A DNA stretch of 64,000 nucleotides from Dolomitihabitans soli (GCF_022213955.1 NZ_JAKNTW010000011.1:124001-188000), one strand, 5' to 3'. Positions 16,945-26,828 are shown, numbered from the stretch's first letter. The notes: generated by a model from the sequence alone, not told the origin. A program made the numbers and translations.

Positions 16945-18303
16945 ATGACACGATCCACGTTCCGCCGGGTGAGGGCCGTGGCGCTCGCCGGCGTGCTCGC
17001 GCTGGCCATGGCCGCGTGCGGCGGCGGCAGTACCGGCGGCACCGGCGACAGCGCCGGCGAGACCGCCGCCCCGCCCGCGGGCGGCACCGATGTGCAGGCC
17101 GCGCTGCGAAAGGGCGGCGAGCTCAAGATCTGGGCCTGGGAGACGTCGCTCAAGCAGGTGGTCGTCGACTTCCAGAAGAAGTACCCCAACGTGAAGGTCG
17201 AGCTCGTCAACGCGGGAACGGGCAACGACCAGTACACGGCCCTGCTGAACGCCATCACCGCGGGCTCGGGCGTCCCGGACGTCGCTCAGATCGAGTACTT
17301 CGCGCTCCCCCAGTTCGCCCTTTCCAAAGGGCTGGCGGAACTGAGCCCGTTCGGGGCGGGCTCGCTCGACGGGACGTTCACCCCCGGTCCGTGGAACGCG
17401 GTCAAGCAGAGCGGCGGCATCTACGGGCTGCCCATGGACTCGGGTCCGATGGCGTTGTTCTACAACAAGAAGGTCTTCGACAAGCACAAGATCGAGGTGC
17501 CGACGACCTGGGATGAGTACGTGCAGGCCGCGAAGGCGCTGCACGCCGCCGACCCCAAGGTCTACATCACCAGCGACACCGGGGACGCCGGTTTCACCAC
17601 CAGCCTCATCTGGCAGGCCGGCGGGCGTCCCTACAAGGTGGACGGCACCAACGTCACGATCGACTTCTCCGACGCCGGCGTGGCCCGCGTCGCCGCGACC
17701 TGGCAGCAGCTCCTCGACGCCGATCTGGTGGCGCCGATCACCGGCTGGACCGACGAGTGGTACAAGGGCCTGGCCGACGGCACCATCGCCACGCTGGCCG
17801 TCGGAGCGTGGATGCCGGCCAACTTCTCCTCGGGCGTGGCCGCCGCCTCGGGCGACTGGCGCGTGGCGCCGCTGCCCCAGTGGCAGGCGGGGAGCACGGT
17901 GAGCGCCGAGAACGGCGGCAGCTCGCTCACGGTCCCGCAGGCCGGGACCAACCAGGCGCTGGCCTACGGCTTCCTCGACTACGCCGCCGCGCGCGAGGGG
18001 GTGCAGACCCGGATCAGCCAGGGCGCCTTCCCCGCCACGTCGGCCGACCTGAAGTCCGAGAAGTTCCTGAGCACCGAGTTCGACTACTTCGACGGGCAGA
18101 AGGCCAACGAGATCTTCGCGCAGTCCGCGGCGAACGTCGCGAGCGGCTGGTCCTACCTGCCGTTCCAGGTGTACGCGAACTCCATCTTCAACGACACCGT
18201 GGGCCAGGCCTACGTGGACAAGACGACGATCGCCGACGGGCTGAAGACCTGGCGTGACGCCTCCGTGAAGTACGGCGCGGACCAGGGCTTCACCGTCAAG
18301 TGA
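16945..18303 (+). CDS. sugar-binding lipoprotein (SBP, family 1)
   Basis: A 452-residue extracellular solute-binding protein. The signal peptide ends in the lipobox LAMAAC, so it would be lipid-anchored at C25. The mature protein shows the family fold: LKIWAWETSLKQVVVDF, LLNAITAGSGVPDVAQIEY, then GLPMDSGPMALFYNKKVF, and a tryptophan-rich late region. AAAGGA precedes ATG 16945. It would deliver an oligosaccharide to the two permeases before it; the downstream GH42 gene suggests a beta-galactoside. Confidence 0.93.
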   Translation: MTRSTFRRVRAVALAGVLALAMAACGGGSTGGTGDSAGETAAPPAGGTDVQAALRKGGELKIWAWETSLKQVVVDFQKKYPNVKVELVNAGTGNDQYTALLNAITAGSGVPDVAQIEYFALPQFALSKGLAELSPFGAGSLDGTFTPGPWNAVKQSGGIYGLPMDSGPMALFYNKKVFDKHKIEVPTTWDEYVQAAKALHAADPKVYITSDTGDAGFTTSLIWQAGGRPYKVDGTNVTIDFSDAGVARVAATWQQLLDADLVAPITGWTDEWYKGLADGTIATLAVGAWMPANFSSGVAAASGDWRVAPLPQWQAGSTVSAENGGSSLTVPQAGTNQALAYGFLDYAAAREGVQTRISQGAFPATSADLKSEKFLSTEFDYFDGQKANEIFAQSAANVASGWSYLPFQVYANSIFNDTVGQAYVDKTTIADGLKTWRDASVKYGADQGFTVK

Positions 18304-18332
18304 ACGCACCCGATCAGGAGGAACCCCGCGGC

Positions 18333-20390
18333 ATGACCCGACAGCCCACGTCCCGATGGCTGCGCCGTCCCCACGACGGGTCCGGCACGGCCCTCGCCTA
18401 CGGCGCCGACTACAACCCGGAGCAGTGGCCGCGCGAGGTGTGGGAGGAGGACGTGCGCCTCATGCGCCAGGCCGGGGTCACCATCGTCTCCCTGGCGATC
18501 TTCTCCTGGGCGCGGATCCAGCCGGACGAGGACGACTGGGACTTCGCCTGGCTCGACGAGGCGATCGACCTGCTGCACGCCAACGGCGTGGCGGTGAACC
18601 TCGCCACCGCCACGGCCTCCCCGCCGCCCTGGCTGGCCGCGGCCCATCCACAGATCCTGCCCGTCACGCGCGAGGGCCAGACGCTGTGGCCCGGCGGGCG
18701 GCAGCACTGGCGGCCCACCTCGCCGATCTTCCGCCGGCACGCCCTGCGGCTGGTCACCGCGCTCGCCGAACGGTACGGCGAGCATCCCGCGCTGGCGGCC
18801 TGGCACGTCTCCAACGAGCTCGGCTGCCACAACGTCTACGACTACTCCGACGACGCCGCCCGGGCCTTCCGCGTCTGGCTGCGCGAGCGGTACGGCACCT
18901 TGGCGACGCTCAACCACGTCTGGGGCACCGCGTTCTGGTCGCAGCACTACTCCGGCTGGGACCAGATCCTTCCCCCCAGGCTGGCCGCGTCCTATCCCAA
19001 CCCCACGCAGCAGCTCGACTTCAAGCGTTTCTCCTCCGACGCGCTGCGGGACCACCTGCGCGCCGAACGCGAGGTCCTGCGCAGACTCACGCCGCAGGTC
19101 CCCGTGACGACCAACTTCATGGTGATGGGCGAGATCAAGGCCATGGACTACGCGTCCTGGGCGCAGGACGTCGATTTCATCTCCAACGACCACTACGTCG
19201 TGCCGGGACCGCAGAGCTTCGACGAGCTGTCGTTCTCGGCGAACCTCACCGGGAACATCGCCTCCGGCCGCCCGTGGTATCTCATGGAGCACTCGACGAG
19301 CGCCGTCAACTGGCAGCCGGTCAACGTGCCCAAGGGGCCGGGCGAGCTGATGCGCGACTCGCTCACGCATCTGGCGCACGGCGCCGACGCCATCTGCTTC
19401 TTCCAGTGGCGCCAGTCGGCGGCGGGGGCGGAGAAATACCACTCCGCGATGCTGCCCCACGCCGGAGCGGACAGCGAGGTCTTCCGCTCGGTCGTGGACC
19501 TCGGCCGCACGCTGGAGGACCTGGCCGCCGTCGCCGGCACGGTGCGCAAGCCCGCCAAGGTCGCCGTGCTGTTCGACTGGCAGTCGTGGTGGGCCAGCGA
19601 GCAGGACTCCCACCCGTCCTCGTTGCTGAGATACCGCCTGGAGGCGCTCGACTGGTACTCGGCGCTGCTCGCCCTGGGCGTACGCGCCGACGTCGTGCCG
19701 GTCGGCGGCGAGCTGGACCGCTACGACCTCGTCGTGGCGCCGATCCTGCACGTCGTCCCGGCCGAGCTGGCCGACGCGCTCACCGCGTACGCCGAGGGCG
19801 GCGGGCACCTGGTCACCACCTATTTCTCCGGCATCGTCGACGAGCACGACCACGCCTGGCTGGGCGGCTATCCCGGGGCGCTGCGGGAACTGCTGGGCAT
19901 CCGGATCGAGGAGTTCGCCCCCCTGTTCGCCGGGCAGAGCGTGGAGCTCGACAACGGGACCACCGGAACCGTCTGGACCGACCGTGTCGACGTCATCGAC
20001 CCGTCCGTCAAGGTGCTCGTCTCCTATGCCGCCGGCGAGCAGGCCGGGCGGCCCGCCGTCACGCGGCGACCGGTGGGAGCCGGCTCCGCCGCCTACATCT
20101 CCACCCGGCTGGGGGCCGCCGGTCTGGAGCCCGTCCTGCTCGAACTCCTCACCGCGGCGGGGGTGGCTCCGGAACTCCCGCCGGCCGTGGCCGGACAGGT
20201 GGAACTCGCCGTGCGCACCGGTGAGGGCCAGGAGTTCTGGTTCCTGATCAACCGCACGGCCGAACAGGTCGAAGTCCCCGACGTCCCCGGCGAGGTCCTG
20301 AACCGGCGGTCCGCAGCCGAGACGGCCGGCGGCGGGCTCCTCCTCCAGCCTCGCGGCGTCGCCGTCGTGCGCCGCCCTGCCGAGACGTGA
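18333..20390 (+). CDS. GH42 beta-galactosidase (zinc-less type)
   Basis: A 685-residue cytoplasmic enzyme with all three GH42 domains: a TIM barrel (about 1-390), the trimerisation domain (about 400-620) and a small C-terminal beta domain. The acid/base is E162 in HVSNELG and the nucleophile E319 in WYLMEHST. The cysteine cluster that binds zinc in many GH42 enzymes is absent; the region reads GGRQHWRP instead. ATG 18333 has AGGAGG 11 bases upstream and is preferred to the GTG at 18300 overlapping the SBP stop. Sitting between two importers, it should release galactose from incoming beta-1,4-galacto-oligosaccharides. Confidence 0.93.
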   Translation: MTRQPTSRWLRRPHDGSGTALAYGADYNPEQWPREVWEEDVRLMRQAGVTIVSLAIFSWARIQPDEDDWDFAWLDEAIDLLHANGVAVNLATATASPPPWLAAAHPQILPVTREGQTLWPGGRQHWRPTSPIFRRHALRLVTALAERYGEHPALAAWHVSNELGCHNVYDYSDDAARAFRVWLRERYGTLATLNHVWGTAFWSQHYSGWDQILPPRLAASYPNPTQQLDFKRFSSDALRDHLRAEREVLRRLTPQVPVTTNFMVMGEIKAMDYASWAQDVDFISNDHYVVPGPQSFDELSFSANLTGNIASGRPWYLMEHSTSAVNWQPVNVPKGPGELMRDSLTHLAHGADAICFFQWRQSAAGAEKYHSAMLPHAGADSEVFRSVVDLGRTLEDLAAVAGTVRKPAKVAVLFDWQSWWASEQDSHPSSLLRYRLEALDWYSALLALGVRADVVPVGGELDRYDLVVAPILHVVPAELADALTAYAEGGGHLVTTYFSGIVDEHDHAWLGGYPGALRELLGIRIEEFAPLFAGQSVELDNGTTGTVWTDRVDVIDPSVKVLVSYAAGEQAGRPAVTRRPVGAGSAAYISTRLGAAGLEPVLLELLTAAGVAPELPPAVAGQVELAVRTGEGQEFWFLINRTAEQVEVPDVPGEVLNRRSAAETAGGGLLLQPRGVAVVRRPAET

Positions 20391-20446
20391 CACCGGCACA
20401 TGTTCGATCAGCGTGTGACACCCCCTGACGGAGAGGAGACCGGAGC

Positions 20447-21742
20447 ATGACCATCTTCAGGAGGACGGGCGCACGGCGACGGGCGGCAGCCGGCCTGGCC
20501 GCCGCGACCGCGCTGTGCCTGACCATCACGGCGTGCGGTTCGAGCGAGCCGGAGTCCGCGCAGGCCAACGGGAAGATCACCCTCAGCGTCACGGTCTGGA
20601 ACATGGCCAAGACGCCTGAGTTCAAGGCCCTGTTCGACGCGTTCCAGCAGGCCAACCCGAACATCACGATCAAGCCGGTGGACATCCTCGCCGACGACTA
20701 CCCCGAAAAGATCACCACGATGCTCGCGGGCGGCGACAAGACCGACGTGATCACCATGAAGAACGCCACGGACTACTCGCGTTACTCCAGCCGGGGCCAG
20801 CTGCTCGACCTCACCGACCTGGTCAAGACGATCGACACCGCCCAACTCGCCGGGCTGGACGCCTTCAACGTGCGCGACTCCTACTTCGCCCTGCCGTACC
20901 GGCAGGACTTCTGGCTGCTCTACTACAACAAGACGCTGCTCGACAAGGCGGGCGTCAAGCTCCCCGACACGCTCACCTGGGACGAGTACGGCAAGCTGGC
21001 CGAGCAGCTCACGCACGGCGAGGGCGGCACGAAGGTCTACGGCGCCTACCACCACACGTGGCGGTCGGTGGTGCAGGCCATCGCGGCGGCGCAGACCGGC
21101 GGCGACCAGCTGAGCGGCGACTACACCTTCTTCACCGACCAGTACACCCTGGCCAAGGGCCTGCAGGACGCGGGCGCCGTGCTGGACTTCGGCACGGCCA
21201 AGGCGCAGCAGGCCGACTACCGCACCATGTTCGAGAACGGCTCCACGGCGCTGATGCCGATGGGCACGTGGTACGTCTCCGGCATCCTGGAGGCTCAGGC
21301 GAAGGGCTCCACGAAGGTCGAATGGGGCCTGGCCCCGATGCCCCAGCGGCCGGGCGCCACGGAGACGACCACGTTCGGCTCGCCGACCGCGTTCGCGGTC
21401 AACAAGAAGGCCGAGCACTCCGCCGCGGCCAGGAAGTTCGTGCAGTTCGCCGCGAGCCAGGCCGGCGCCGAGGCGATCACCAAGGTCGGCGTGGTCCCCG
21501 CGCTGCAGAGCCCGGCGATCACCAAGGCGTACTTCGCGCTCAAGGGCATGCCGGCCGACGCGCTGTCGAAGAAGGCGTTCGAGCCCGGCAAGGTCGTGCT
21601 GGAGATGCCGGTCAGCGAGCACACCTCCGACATCGACACGATCCTCAACGAGGAACACGATCTGATCATGGTCGGTGACAAGCCGGTGGCCGACGGCATC
21701 CACTCCATGAGCGAGCGCGTGAAGACCGAAGTCCTCAACTAG
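20447..21742 (+). CDS. sugar-binding lipoprotein (SBP, family 1)
   Basis: A 431-residue binding protein. An arginine-rich leader and hydrophobic core end in the lipobox TITAC, lipidated at about C27. The mature part begins GKITLSVTVWNMAKTPEFKALF and carries AGGDKTDVITMKNATDYS and ALPYRQDFWLLYYNKTLL, as in family 1 SBPs. It is only distantly similar to the SBP before the GH42 gene, so the two importers probably take different oligomers. GAGAGGAGA precedes ATG 20447. The 56-base gap before it has no obvious promoter, so it is probably read through from upstream. Confidence 0.92.
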   Translation: MTIFRRTGARRRAAAGLAAATALCLTITACGSSEPESAQANGKITLSVTVWNMAKTPEFKALFDAFQQANPNITIKPVDILADDYPEKITTMLAGGDKTDVITMKNATDYSRYSSRGQLLDLTDLVKTIDTAQLAGLDAFNVRDSYFALPYRQDFWLLYYNKTLLDKAGVKLPDTLTWDEYGKLAEQLTHGEGGTKVYGAYHHTWRSVVQAIAAAQTGGDQLSGDYTFFTDQYTLAKGLQDAGAVLDFGTAKAQQADYRTMFENGSTALMPMGTWYVSGILEAQAKGSTKVEWGLAPMPQRPGATETTTFGSPTAFAVNKKAEHSAAARKFVQFAASQAGAEAITKVGVVPALQSPAITKAYFALKGMPADALSKKAFEPGKVVLEMPVSEHTSDIDTILNEEHDLIMVGDKPVADGIHSMSERVKTEVLN

Positions 21743-21760
21743 GCAGGACTCCCGACGACC

Positions 21761-22669
21761 ATGACTCACGCTGTGACCCGAACGAGGTCCCGCCCGCGGA
21801 GCGCCTGGCGCGACATCCTCATCGGCTGGAGTTTCATCCTCCCGAACTTCGTCGGCTTCGCGCTGTTCACGCTGGTGCCCATGCTGGCGGCGTTCGCGCT
21901 GGCGTTCCTCGACTGGGACTCCTACGGCACGCCGGAGTGGGTGGGCCTGGACAACTTCGGCCGGCTGCTCGCCGACGAGAACTTCCACGTCGCACTGCGC
22001 AACACGCTCTTCTACGCGGCCGGGCACATCCCGCTGACGCTGGTCGCCGCCCTCACGCTGGCGATCGTGCTCAACCGGAAGATCCGCGGCGTGCAACTCT
22101 TCCGCACGGCGGCCTTCTTCCCGTACGTCACCTCCCTGGTGGCCGTCGCGGTCGTGTGGAACATGCTGTTCAACCCGACGGCCGGCCCGATCAACCAGGT
22201 GCTCGAAGCGCTGGGCGTGGCCGACCCGCCCCGGTGGGTGGCCAGCACCGACTGGGCGATGCCGGCGGTCATCGTCACGAGCGTCTGGCGTGACATGGGC
22301 TACTACATGGTGTTGTACCTGGCGGGCCTGCAGACGATCCCGAAGGAGTACTACGAGGCCGCCACCGTGGACGGGGCCGGCGCCTGGCAGCGGTTCTGGA
22401 GCATCACGCTGCCGAGCCTGCGGCCCACGACGTTCTTCGTGCTGGTCATGCTGACGATCCAGAGCTTCAAGGTGCTCGACCTCATCGTGGTGATGACCGA
22501 CGGCGGACCCGGCCGCAGCACGCTGGTGCTGGCTCAGCTCGTCTACCGGGAAGGCATCATCGAGGGCCAGTTCGGCTACTCCTCGGCGATCGCCCTGGCG
22601 CTGTTCGTCATCGTGCTCACAGTGACCGTCGTCCAGTTCCGGTTCAACGAACGCAGGAGGGCCTCATGA
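21761..22669 (+). CDS. sugar ABC transporter permease
   Basis: A 302-residue MalF-type permease with six membrane helices. The EAA loop is YYEAATVDGAGAWQRFWSITL, about residues 205-225. The N-terminal RSRPRSAWRDILIGWSFILP is a basic cytosolic tail running into the first helix. It follows its binding protein by 18 bases and its stop overlaps the next permease by four bases (ATGA). It should form the heterodimer core of the second importer in this operon. Confidence 0.93.
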   Translation: MTHAVTRTRSRPRSAWRDILIGWSFILPNFVGFALFTLVPMLAAFALAFLDWDSYGTPEWVGLDNFGRLLADENFHVALRNTLFYAAGHIPLTLVAALTLAIVLNRKIRGVQLFRTAAFFPYVTSLVAVAVVWNMLFNPTAGPINQVLEALGVADPPRWVASTDWAMPAVIVTSVWRDMGYYMVLYLAGLQTIPKEYYEAATVDGAGAWQRFWSITLPSLRPTTFFVLVMLTIQSFKVLDLIVVMTDGGPGRSTLVLAQLVYREGIIEGQFGYSSAIALALFVIVLTVTVVQFRFNERRRAS

Positions 22670-23559
22670 CCGCGCCGCACGACGCCCCTCCCGCGGCGGC
22701 CCGTCCGCCGGCCGACCCGCTGGAGTCCGGCCGGAAGCGGCGGCGGCTGGTGCGCACGGTGCTGGCGTACGTCTCGCTCGTCGTGGTGACGCTGCTGGTG
22801 CTCGTGCCGTTCGGGTGGATGGTGTCGTCCTCGCTGAAGCAGGACAACGAGGTCTTCGCCGTACCGATCCAGTGGATCCCGGACGAGCTGCGCTGGTCGA
22901 ACTTCGTCGACATCTGGGATCGCATCCCGATGCTCACCTACCTGGGCAACTCGGCGTTCCTGTCGGTCACCATCACCTTCCTGCAGGTGCTGACCGGCAG
23001 CTTCGCCGCCTACGGCTTCTCCAAGGTGCGCTTCCCCGGCCGCGACGGGTTGTTCCTGGCCTACATCGCCACCATCGCGGTCCCCTGGCAGGCGTACATG
23101 GTGCCGCAGTACATCATGATGCAGCGGGCGGAGCTGACGGACACGTACTGGTCGATCATCCTGCTGCAGGCGTTCGGTGCGTTCGGGGTGTTCCTCATGC
23201 GCCAGTACTACATGTCGATCCCCGACGACCTGTGCGAGGCCGCGCGCATCGACGGGCTCAGCGAGTACGGCATCTACCGGCGCATCATGTTGCCGCTGTC
23301 GAAACCGGCGCTGGCGAGCCTGGCCCTGCTCACGTTCGTCAGCACCTGGAACGACTACATGGGGCCGTTCATCTACCTGACGAGCAACGAGCTGTGGACC
23401 GTCCAGCTCGGCCTGCGCTCGTTCGTCGGCCAGTACGACGCCGAATACGCGATGATCATGACGGGGGCGGTGCTGTCGGTGCTGCCGATCCTGGTCATCT
23501 TCCTGTTCGGGCAGCGCTACTTCATTCAGGGCATCGCCACGAACGGGCTCAAAGGATGA
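22666..23559 (+). CDS. sugar ABC transporter permease
   Basis: A 297-residue MalG-type permease. A proline/arginine-rich leader (about 25 residues) precedes six helices; the EAA loop is LCEAARIDGLSEYGIYRRIML, near residue 190; the end GQRYFIQGIATNGLKG is the family's usual C-terminus. ATGA overlaps at both ends couple it to the preceding permease and the following YesL-like gene. It is the partner permease for the SBP at 20447. Confidence 0.93.
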   Translation: MTAPHDAPPAAARPPADPLESGRKRRRLVRTVLAYVSLVVVTLLVLVPFGWMVSSSLKQDNEVFAVPIQWIPDELRWSNFVDIWDRIPMLTYLGNSAFLSVTITFLQVLTGSFAAYGFSKVRFPGRDGLFLAYIATIAVPWQAYMVPQYIMMQRAELTDTYWSIILLQAFGAFGVFLMRQYYMSIPDDLCEAARIDGLSEYGIYRRIMLPLSKPALASLALLTFVSTWNDYMGPFIYLTSNELWTVQLGLRSFVGQYDAEYAMIMTGAVLSVLPILVIFLFGQRYFIQGIATNGLKG

Positions 23560-24269
23560 GGATTCTCCGACCTGCCCGGCAGGAGACGTACGAGAAGCTC
23601 TTCGGCGCCGTCTACGTCGGCCTCATGACCAACGTCCTGCTCGCGCTCGCCTGCGCGCCCCTGCTGGCCGCGCTCGCGATCGTCCGGGACCCGTCGGCGT
23701 CGTGGCCGTTCTTCGTCATGCTGTCGCTGGTGTGCGCGCCGGCCCTGGCCGGCGCGTTCGGCTGCTTCGCCGCGCTGGACGAGGGGTCGACGGATGTGGG
23801 ACGCGCGTTCTGGCGCACCTACCGGCGGACCGCCCCGCGCGCGCTGGCCGTCTGGGCGGCGGGGGCGGCGGCGGTGAGCGTGCTGGCCGTGGACACGGCC
23901 GCGCCCACGGGGTGGGGGCCGGTCCTGGCGCCCTTCTACTCCACGGCGGGGGCGCTGGTGATCGCCGTGGTGATCACTCTCGTGGTGCTCCTCGCCGAGC
24001 CGGCCGTGACCGTGCGGTTGCGCGAACTCGTGCGACCCTGCCTCTACCTGGTCGCACGGCGCTGGTACCTCGCCGCGGCCAACCTCGTGGTGCTGGGCCT
24101 CGCCGTGACCGTCATCCTGGTCAAGCCGGTGATCGGCCTGCTGGTGGTGTGCTCGCCCCTGCTGTACGCCGTCTGGGCCACCACCCGCTTCATCCTGGCC
24201 CCGATCCTGCCCGGACGGCCGGCGCCGATCAGTCCTGCTTCGCCCGACAGGCCGCGTTCTCCTCGGTGA
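23556..24269 (+). CDS. YesL/DUF624-like membrane protein
   Basis: A 237-residue integral membrane protein with about five to six hydrophobic segments: VGLMTNVLLALACAPLLAAL, FFVMLSLVCAPALAGAFG, then LAVWAAGAAAVSVLAV, ALVIAVVITLVVLLA, and a last pair near residues 175-210. It starts at ATG 23556 inside the stop of the permease gene. Small DUF624 (YesL-type) proteins travel with oligosaccharide ABC importers, and length, topology and position fit. Its job in transport is not known. The call rests on context more than on residue motifs. Confidence 0.7.
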   Translation: MRILRPARQETYEKLFGAVYVGLMTNVLLALACAPLLAALAIVRDPSASWPFFVMLSLVCAPALAGAFGCFAALDEGSTDVGRAFWRTYRRTAPRALAVWAAGAAAVSVLAVDTAAPTGWGPVLAPFYSTAGALVIAVVITLVVLLAEPAVTVRLRELVRPCLYLVARRWYLAAANLVVLGLAVTVILVKPVIGLLVVCSPLLYAVWATTRFILAPILPGRPAPISPASPDRPRSPR

Positions 24270-24310
24270 CGCACACCCCTGAACCGTCCATGATCTTCCT
24301 GCCTCACAGA

Positions 24311-24338
24311 CGGGTCCGCTCCGGCCGGAGCGGACCCG
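24311..24338 (+). terminator. 28-base perfect palindrome, operon terminator
   Basis: CGGGTCCGCTCC pairs with its exact complement around a four-base GGCC loop, 42 bases after the YesL-like stop. No T-run follows. It is the likely end of the long transporter/GH42 operon. Confidence 0.75.
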
Positions 24339-24390
24339 GCCGCTGGAACCGGCCCGGTCTCGCTCACCTGTTTCGACGGATGCCCCGGAC

Positions 24391-24426
24391 CGGGCACGAC
24401 CTGGCTTCGTCGCCGGGTCGTGCCCG
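24391..24426 (-). terminator. hairpin after pectate lyase PL3 gene
   Basis: CGGGCACGACC (24391-24401) and GGTCGTGCCCG (24416-24426) form an 11-bp stem with a 14-base loop, 16 bases past the PL3 stop on the minus strand. Together with the palindrome at 24311 it separates the two convergent units. Confidence 0.7.
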
Positions 24427-24441
24427 TCCGTGGCCGGTGGG

Positions 24442-25707
24442 TTATCTGTAGGTGATGTCAGATGAGGAGTAGATGCAGTTCACGCCGTCGGCGCCGGAGC
24501 CGATCTTGGTGGGCTCGCTGCCCTTGGGCACGCCCTTGTACTTGTCGCAGATGCTGGTGCTGGTGCCGTACACGTTGATCCGGCTGAACCGCGCGGTGTC
24601 GCCCCAGTTGGTGTTGATCCCGACGAGCGCACTGGTGGAGCGGGCGGTGATGCCGTTCAGCACCACGTGGCGCTGGTAGGAGGAGGAGCAGTTGCCGCAC
24701 GCCCGGTAGAGCTTGCCCGCGCTTTGCACCTGGAAGTTCCTGATGGTCACCGTGCCGGCGCCGTTGTGCTGGAAGACCTTGTCCGACGCCGACCTGGCGC
24801 CGCCGCCGTCGACCAGGTAGGTGGCGGAGGAGCTGGAGCTCATGAACGTGGCGGCGTCCTCGCCCACGTCGTTCCACCACACGTTGCGGATGGTGCACGA
24901 GCCCTCGCAGTGGATGCCGTCACCGGCGGGGGCGTCGAGGATGACGTTCTGGATCGTCCCGCCGTTGGCGACGACGAACATGGGGTCCTGGCTTTCGCCC
25001 TGGCCGCCGTCGCCGATGCCGTAGTAGCGCTTCATGCCGCCGTCGAAGAAGGTGCCCGCGTCCCGGGTGGTGGGGGTGTGGACGCTGCCCGTGTCCGAGG
25101 GCCACGAGCCGCTGCCGTCGCCGCCGCCGCTGGTCGGGGTGACCGTCGGGGTCGGGTTGGGGCCGGGCGTGGAACCGTCGGTGGGAAGCACCGTCCACTG
25201 CTTGGTGGCCGCGCTGTCGCAGGAGTTCTGCTGCAGCAGGGCATTCGCCGACGTGGAGTTGTCCTTCACGTTGAGGCACTTACCGCCGTTGCCGTTGACC
25301 ACCCGATACGCCGAACCGGAAGCCGTCAGCTGCCAGATCTGCGAGGCCGCCCCGGTGCAGCTCTCCTGCTGCACCGCCTTACCCGCGCTGGTCGAGGCGT
25401 CACGAACGCCCAGACACTTGCCACTGTGCTGGGCCTTGATCTGGTAGCCACTGCCCGAGGCGGTGAGCGTGAACACCTGCCCGGCGGCACCCGCGCAGGC
25501 GGTCTGCACGAGCTGCACGCCATCACCGGTGCTCTGCCCGGGAACCGCGGCGCACAACCCGCTCCCCCCGTTGGCCAGCGTGTAGTTACCGTTGGAAGGG
25601 GCCGCCGAAGCAGGTGTCACGGACACCGCCACCAACCCTCCGGCCGCCATCAGACCCGCGGCCAAGCCGACCGCCAGCCGTCCACCGAAACGTTCCTTTT
25701 CACGCAC
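24442..25707 (-). CDS. secreted pectate lyase PL3 with ricin-type CBM13 domain
   Basis: About 421 residues. A basic start and hydrophobic core (GRLAVGLAAGLMAAGGLVAV) end in TPASA, a signal-peptidase site. A ricin-B/CBM13 trefoil follows (about 40-165), with repeated GKCL.V and Q.W blocks. A G/P/T/S linker leads to the PL3 catalytic helix (about 195-420), recognised by GGTIQNVILDAPAGDGIHCEG and NVWWNDVGEDAATF. GTG 25707 has GGAG six bases upstream and is preferred to upstream starts at 25719 and 25755. The enzyme would cleave pectate outside the cell and bind glycan through the trefoil. It is convergent with the transporter operon and follows the PL1 gene on its strand. Confidence 0.88.
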   Translation of the reverse strand: MREKERFGGRLAVGLAAGLMAAGGLVAVSVTPASAAPSNGNYTLANGGSGLCAAVPGQSTGDGVQLVQTACAGAAGQVFTLTASGSGYQIKAQHSGKCLGVRDASTSAGKAVQQESCTGAASQIWQLTASGSAYRVVNGNGGKCLNVKDNSTSANALLQQNSCDSAATKQWTVLPTDGSTPGPNPTPTVTPTSGGGDGSGSWPSDTGSVHTPTTRDAGTFFDGGMKRYYGIGDGGQGESQDPMFVVANGGTIQNVILDAPAGDGIHCEGSCTIRNVWWNDVGEDAATFMSSSSSATYLVDGGGARSASDKVFQHNGAGTVTIRNFQVQSAGKLYRACGNCSSSYQRHVVLNGITARSTSALVGINTNWGDTARFSRINVYGTSTSICDKYKGVPKGSEPTKIGSGADGVNCIYSSSDITYR

Positions 25708-25847
25708 GACGAACTCCATTCGAAGACTCGAAGACTCGATTGAGTGCTGCGCCATACCTCTCCCGGCGCATGCCGACGACGGGCCGTGTGGCCAGGATGG
25801 GCATGCGGGAGATCTCTCGGCCCGGTGCGGTCAGGGCACCGGGACGT

Positions 25848-26828
25848 CTATGGGTTGATCTTGCCGGCCCCCGCGCCGGCGATGACGATGGACTTGACGC
25901 TGGAGGCGGTGTCCATCGAGTAGGAGTAGGGGATGCCGGCGACGTTGCCGCCCTGGTCACCGGCGCCGGAGCCGACGAGGTGGTTGCCGCGGGCCACCAG
26001 GTTGCCGGGATCGGAGGAGCCCTCGCCGCGGTGGAAGGGATCGGGGACGTTCTCGAAGGAGTTGCCCTCGACCAGAACTCCGGCGTTCTCGGTGGAGGCC
26101 ACGCCGTAGCCGGAGTTGGCGCGGAAGTAGTTGTTGTAGACGTGCACCGGGTTGCCGAAGCGCACCCGCGGGTTGCGCTGCACGCCTTCCAGGCGGTTGT
26201 GGTGGTAGGTCACTCGCAGGTGGCCGGTGTCCTTGGAGCCGTTGTTGTCGCTGTGGCCCAGCAGCATCGCCTTGTCGTGGTTGAAGATGTGATTCCACGA
26301 AACGGTCACGTAGTCGCTGGCGTGCTTGATGTCGATGGCGCCGTCGTAGCCGTTGGACAAGGTGTTGTGATCGATCCACACCCTGGTGGATTCCTCGATG
26401 CTGATCGCGTCGTCGTCCCAGTCGCGGAACGTCAGGTTCTGGATGATCACGTTGGACGCCCGCCGTACGTGCAGGCCGCAGCCGATGATCGTCGCGCCGG
26501 GGTTGCCGATGATCGTCTTGTTGGATCCCACCCGCAGCATCTCCGAACAGGAGATGCTGCCCGAGACCCGGATCACTGCCGGATTCGTCCCGGCCGCCGC
26601 TGTGACCAACGCCGAGGCGCTGGTCACCGTAGTCGCGGAGGCGCTGCCTCCACCCGTCGTGCCACCTCCTTGCGTCGCCCAGCCGGTCGGCCCGGCCAGC
26701 AGCCGGGCCGCGCTCTGGGCAGGGGCCGCGTATGCCGTCGGCGTCATCGCCGTGGCCAGGATCGCGGTCGCCACCGCGCCGCCGAACACTGTCTTCCAGC
26801 GCACATGAGCTCGGGTTGTTCCGCTCAA
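25848..26828 (-). CDS. secreted pectate lyase PL1
   Basis: A 326-residue exported lyase with a signal peptide ending PTAYAA (cleavage near residue 34). The right-handed beta-helix motifs are present: ISIEESTRVWIDHNTLSNG with the vWiDH block, YDGAIDIKHASDYVTVSWNH with calcium-site aspartates, and YHHNRLEGVQRNPRVRFG, where RNPRVR carries the catalytic arginine. It would cut polygalacturonate by calcium-dependent beta-elimination. GGAGCC precedes the ATG. Two GAAAGCGCTTTC-type sites lie just upstream, so it is likely repressed by a LacI-family protein. Confidence 0.92.
   Translation of the reverse strand: MSGTTRAHVRWKTVFGGAVATAILATAMTPTAYAAPAQSAARLLAGPTGWATQGGGTTGGGSASATTVTSASALVTAAAGTNPAVIRVSGSISCSEMLRVGSNKTIIGNPGATIIGCGLHVRRASNVIIQNLTFRDWDDDAISIEESTRVWIDHNTLSNGYDGAIDIKHASDYVTVSWNHIFNHDKAMLLGHSDNNGSKDTGHLRVTYHHNRLEGVQRNPRVRFGNPVHVYNNYFRANSGYGVASTENAGVLVEGNSFENVPDPFHRGEGSSDPGNLVARGNHLVGSGAGDQGGNVAGIPYSYSMDTASSVKSIVIAGAGAGKINP

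Noticed and set aside
22815-23555. Extension of the YesL-like frame over the second permease
   Set aside because: The extension is the shifted frame of a well-recognised permease; ATG 23556 overlaps its stop.
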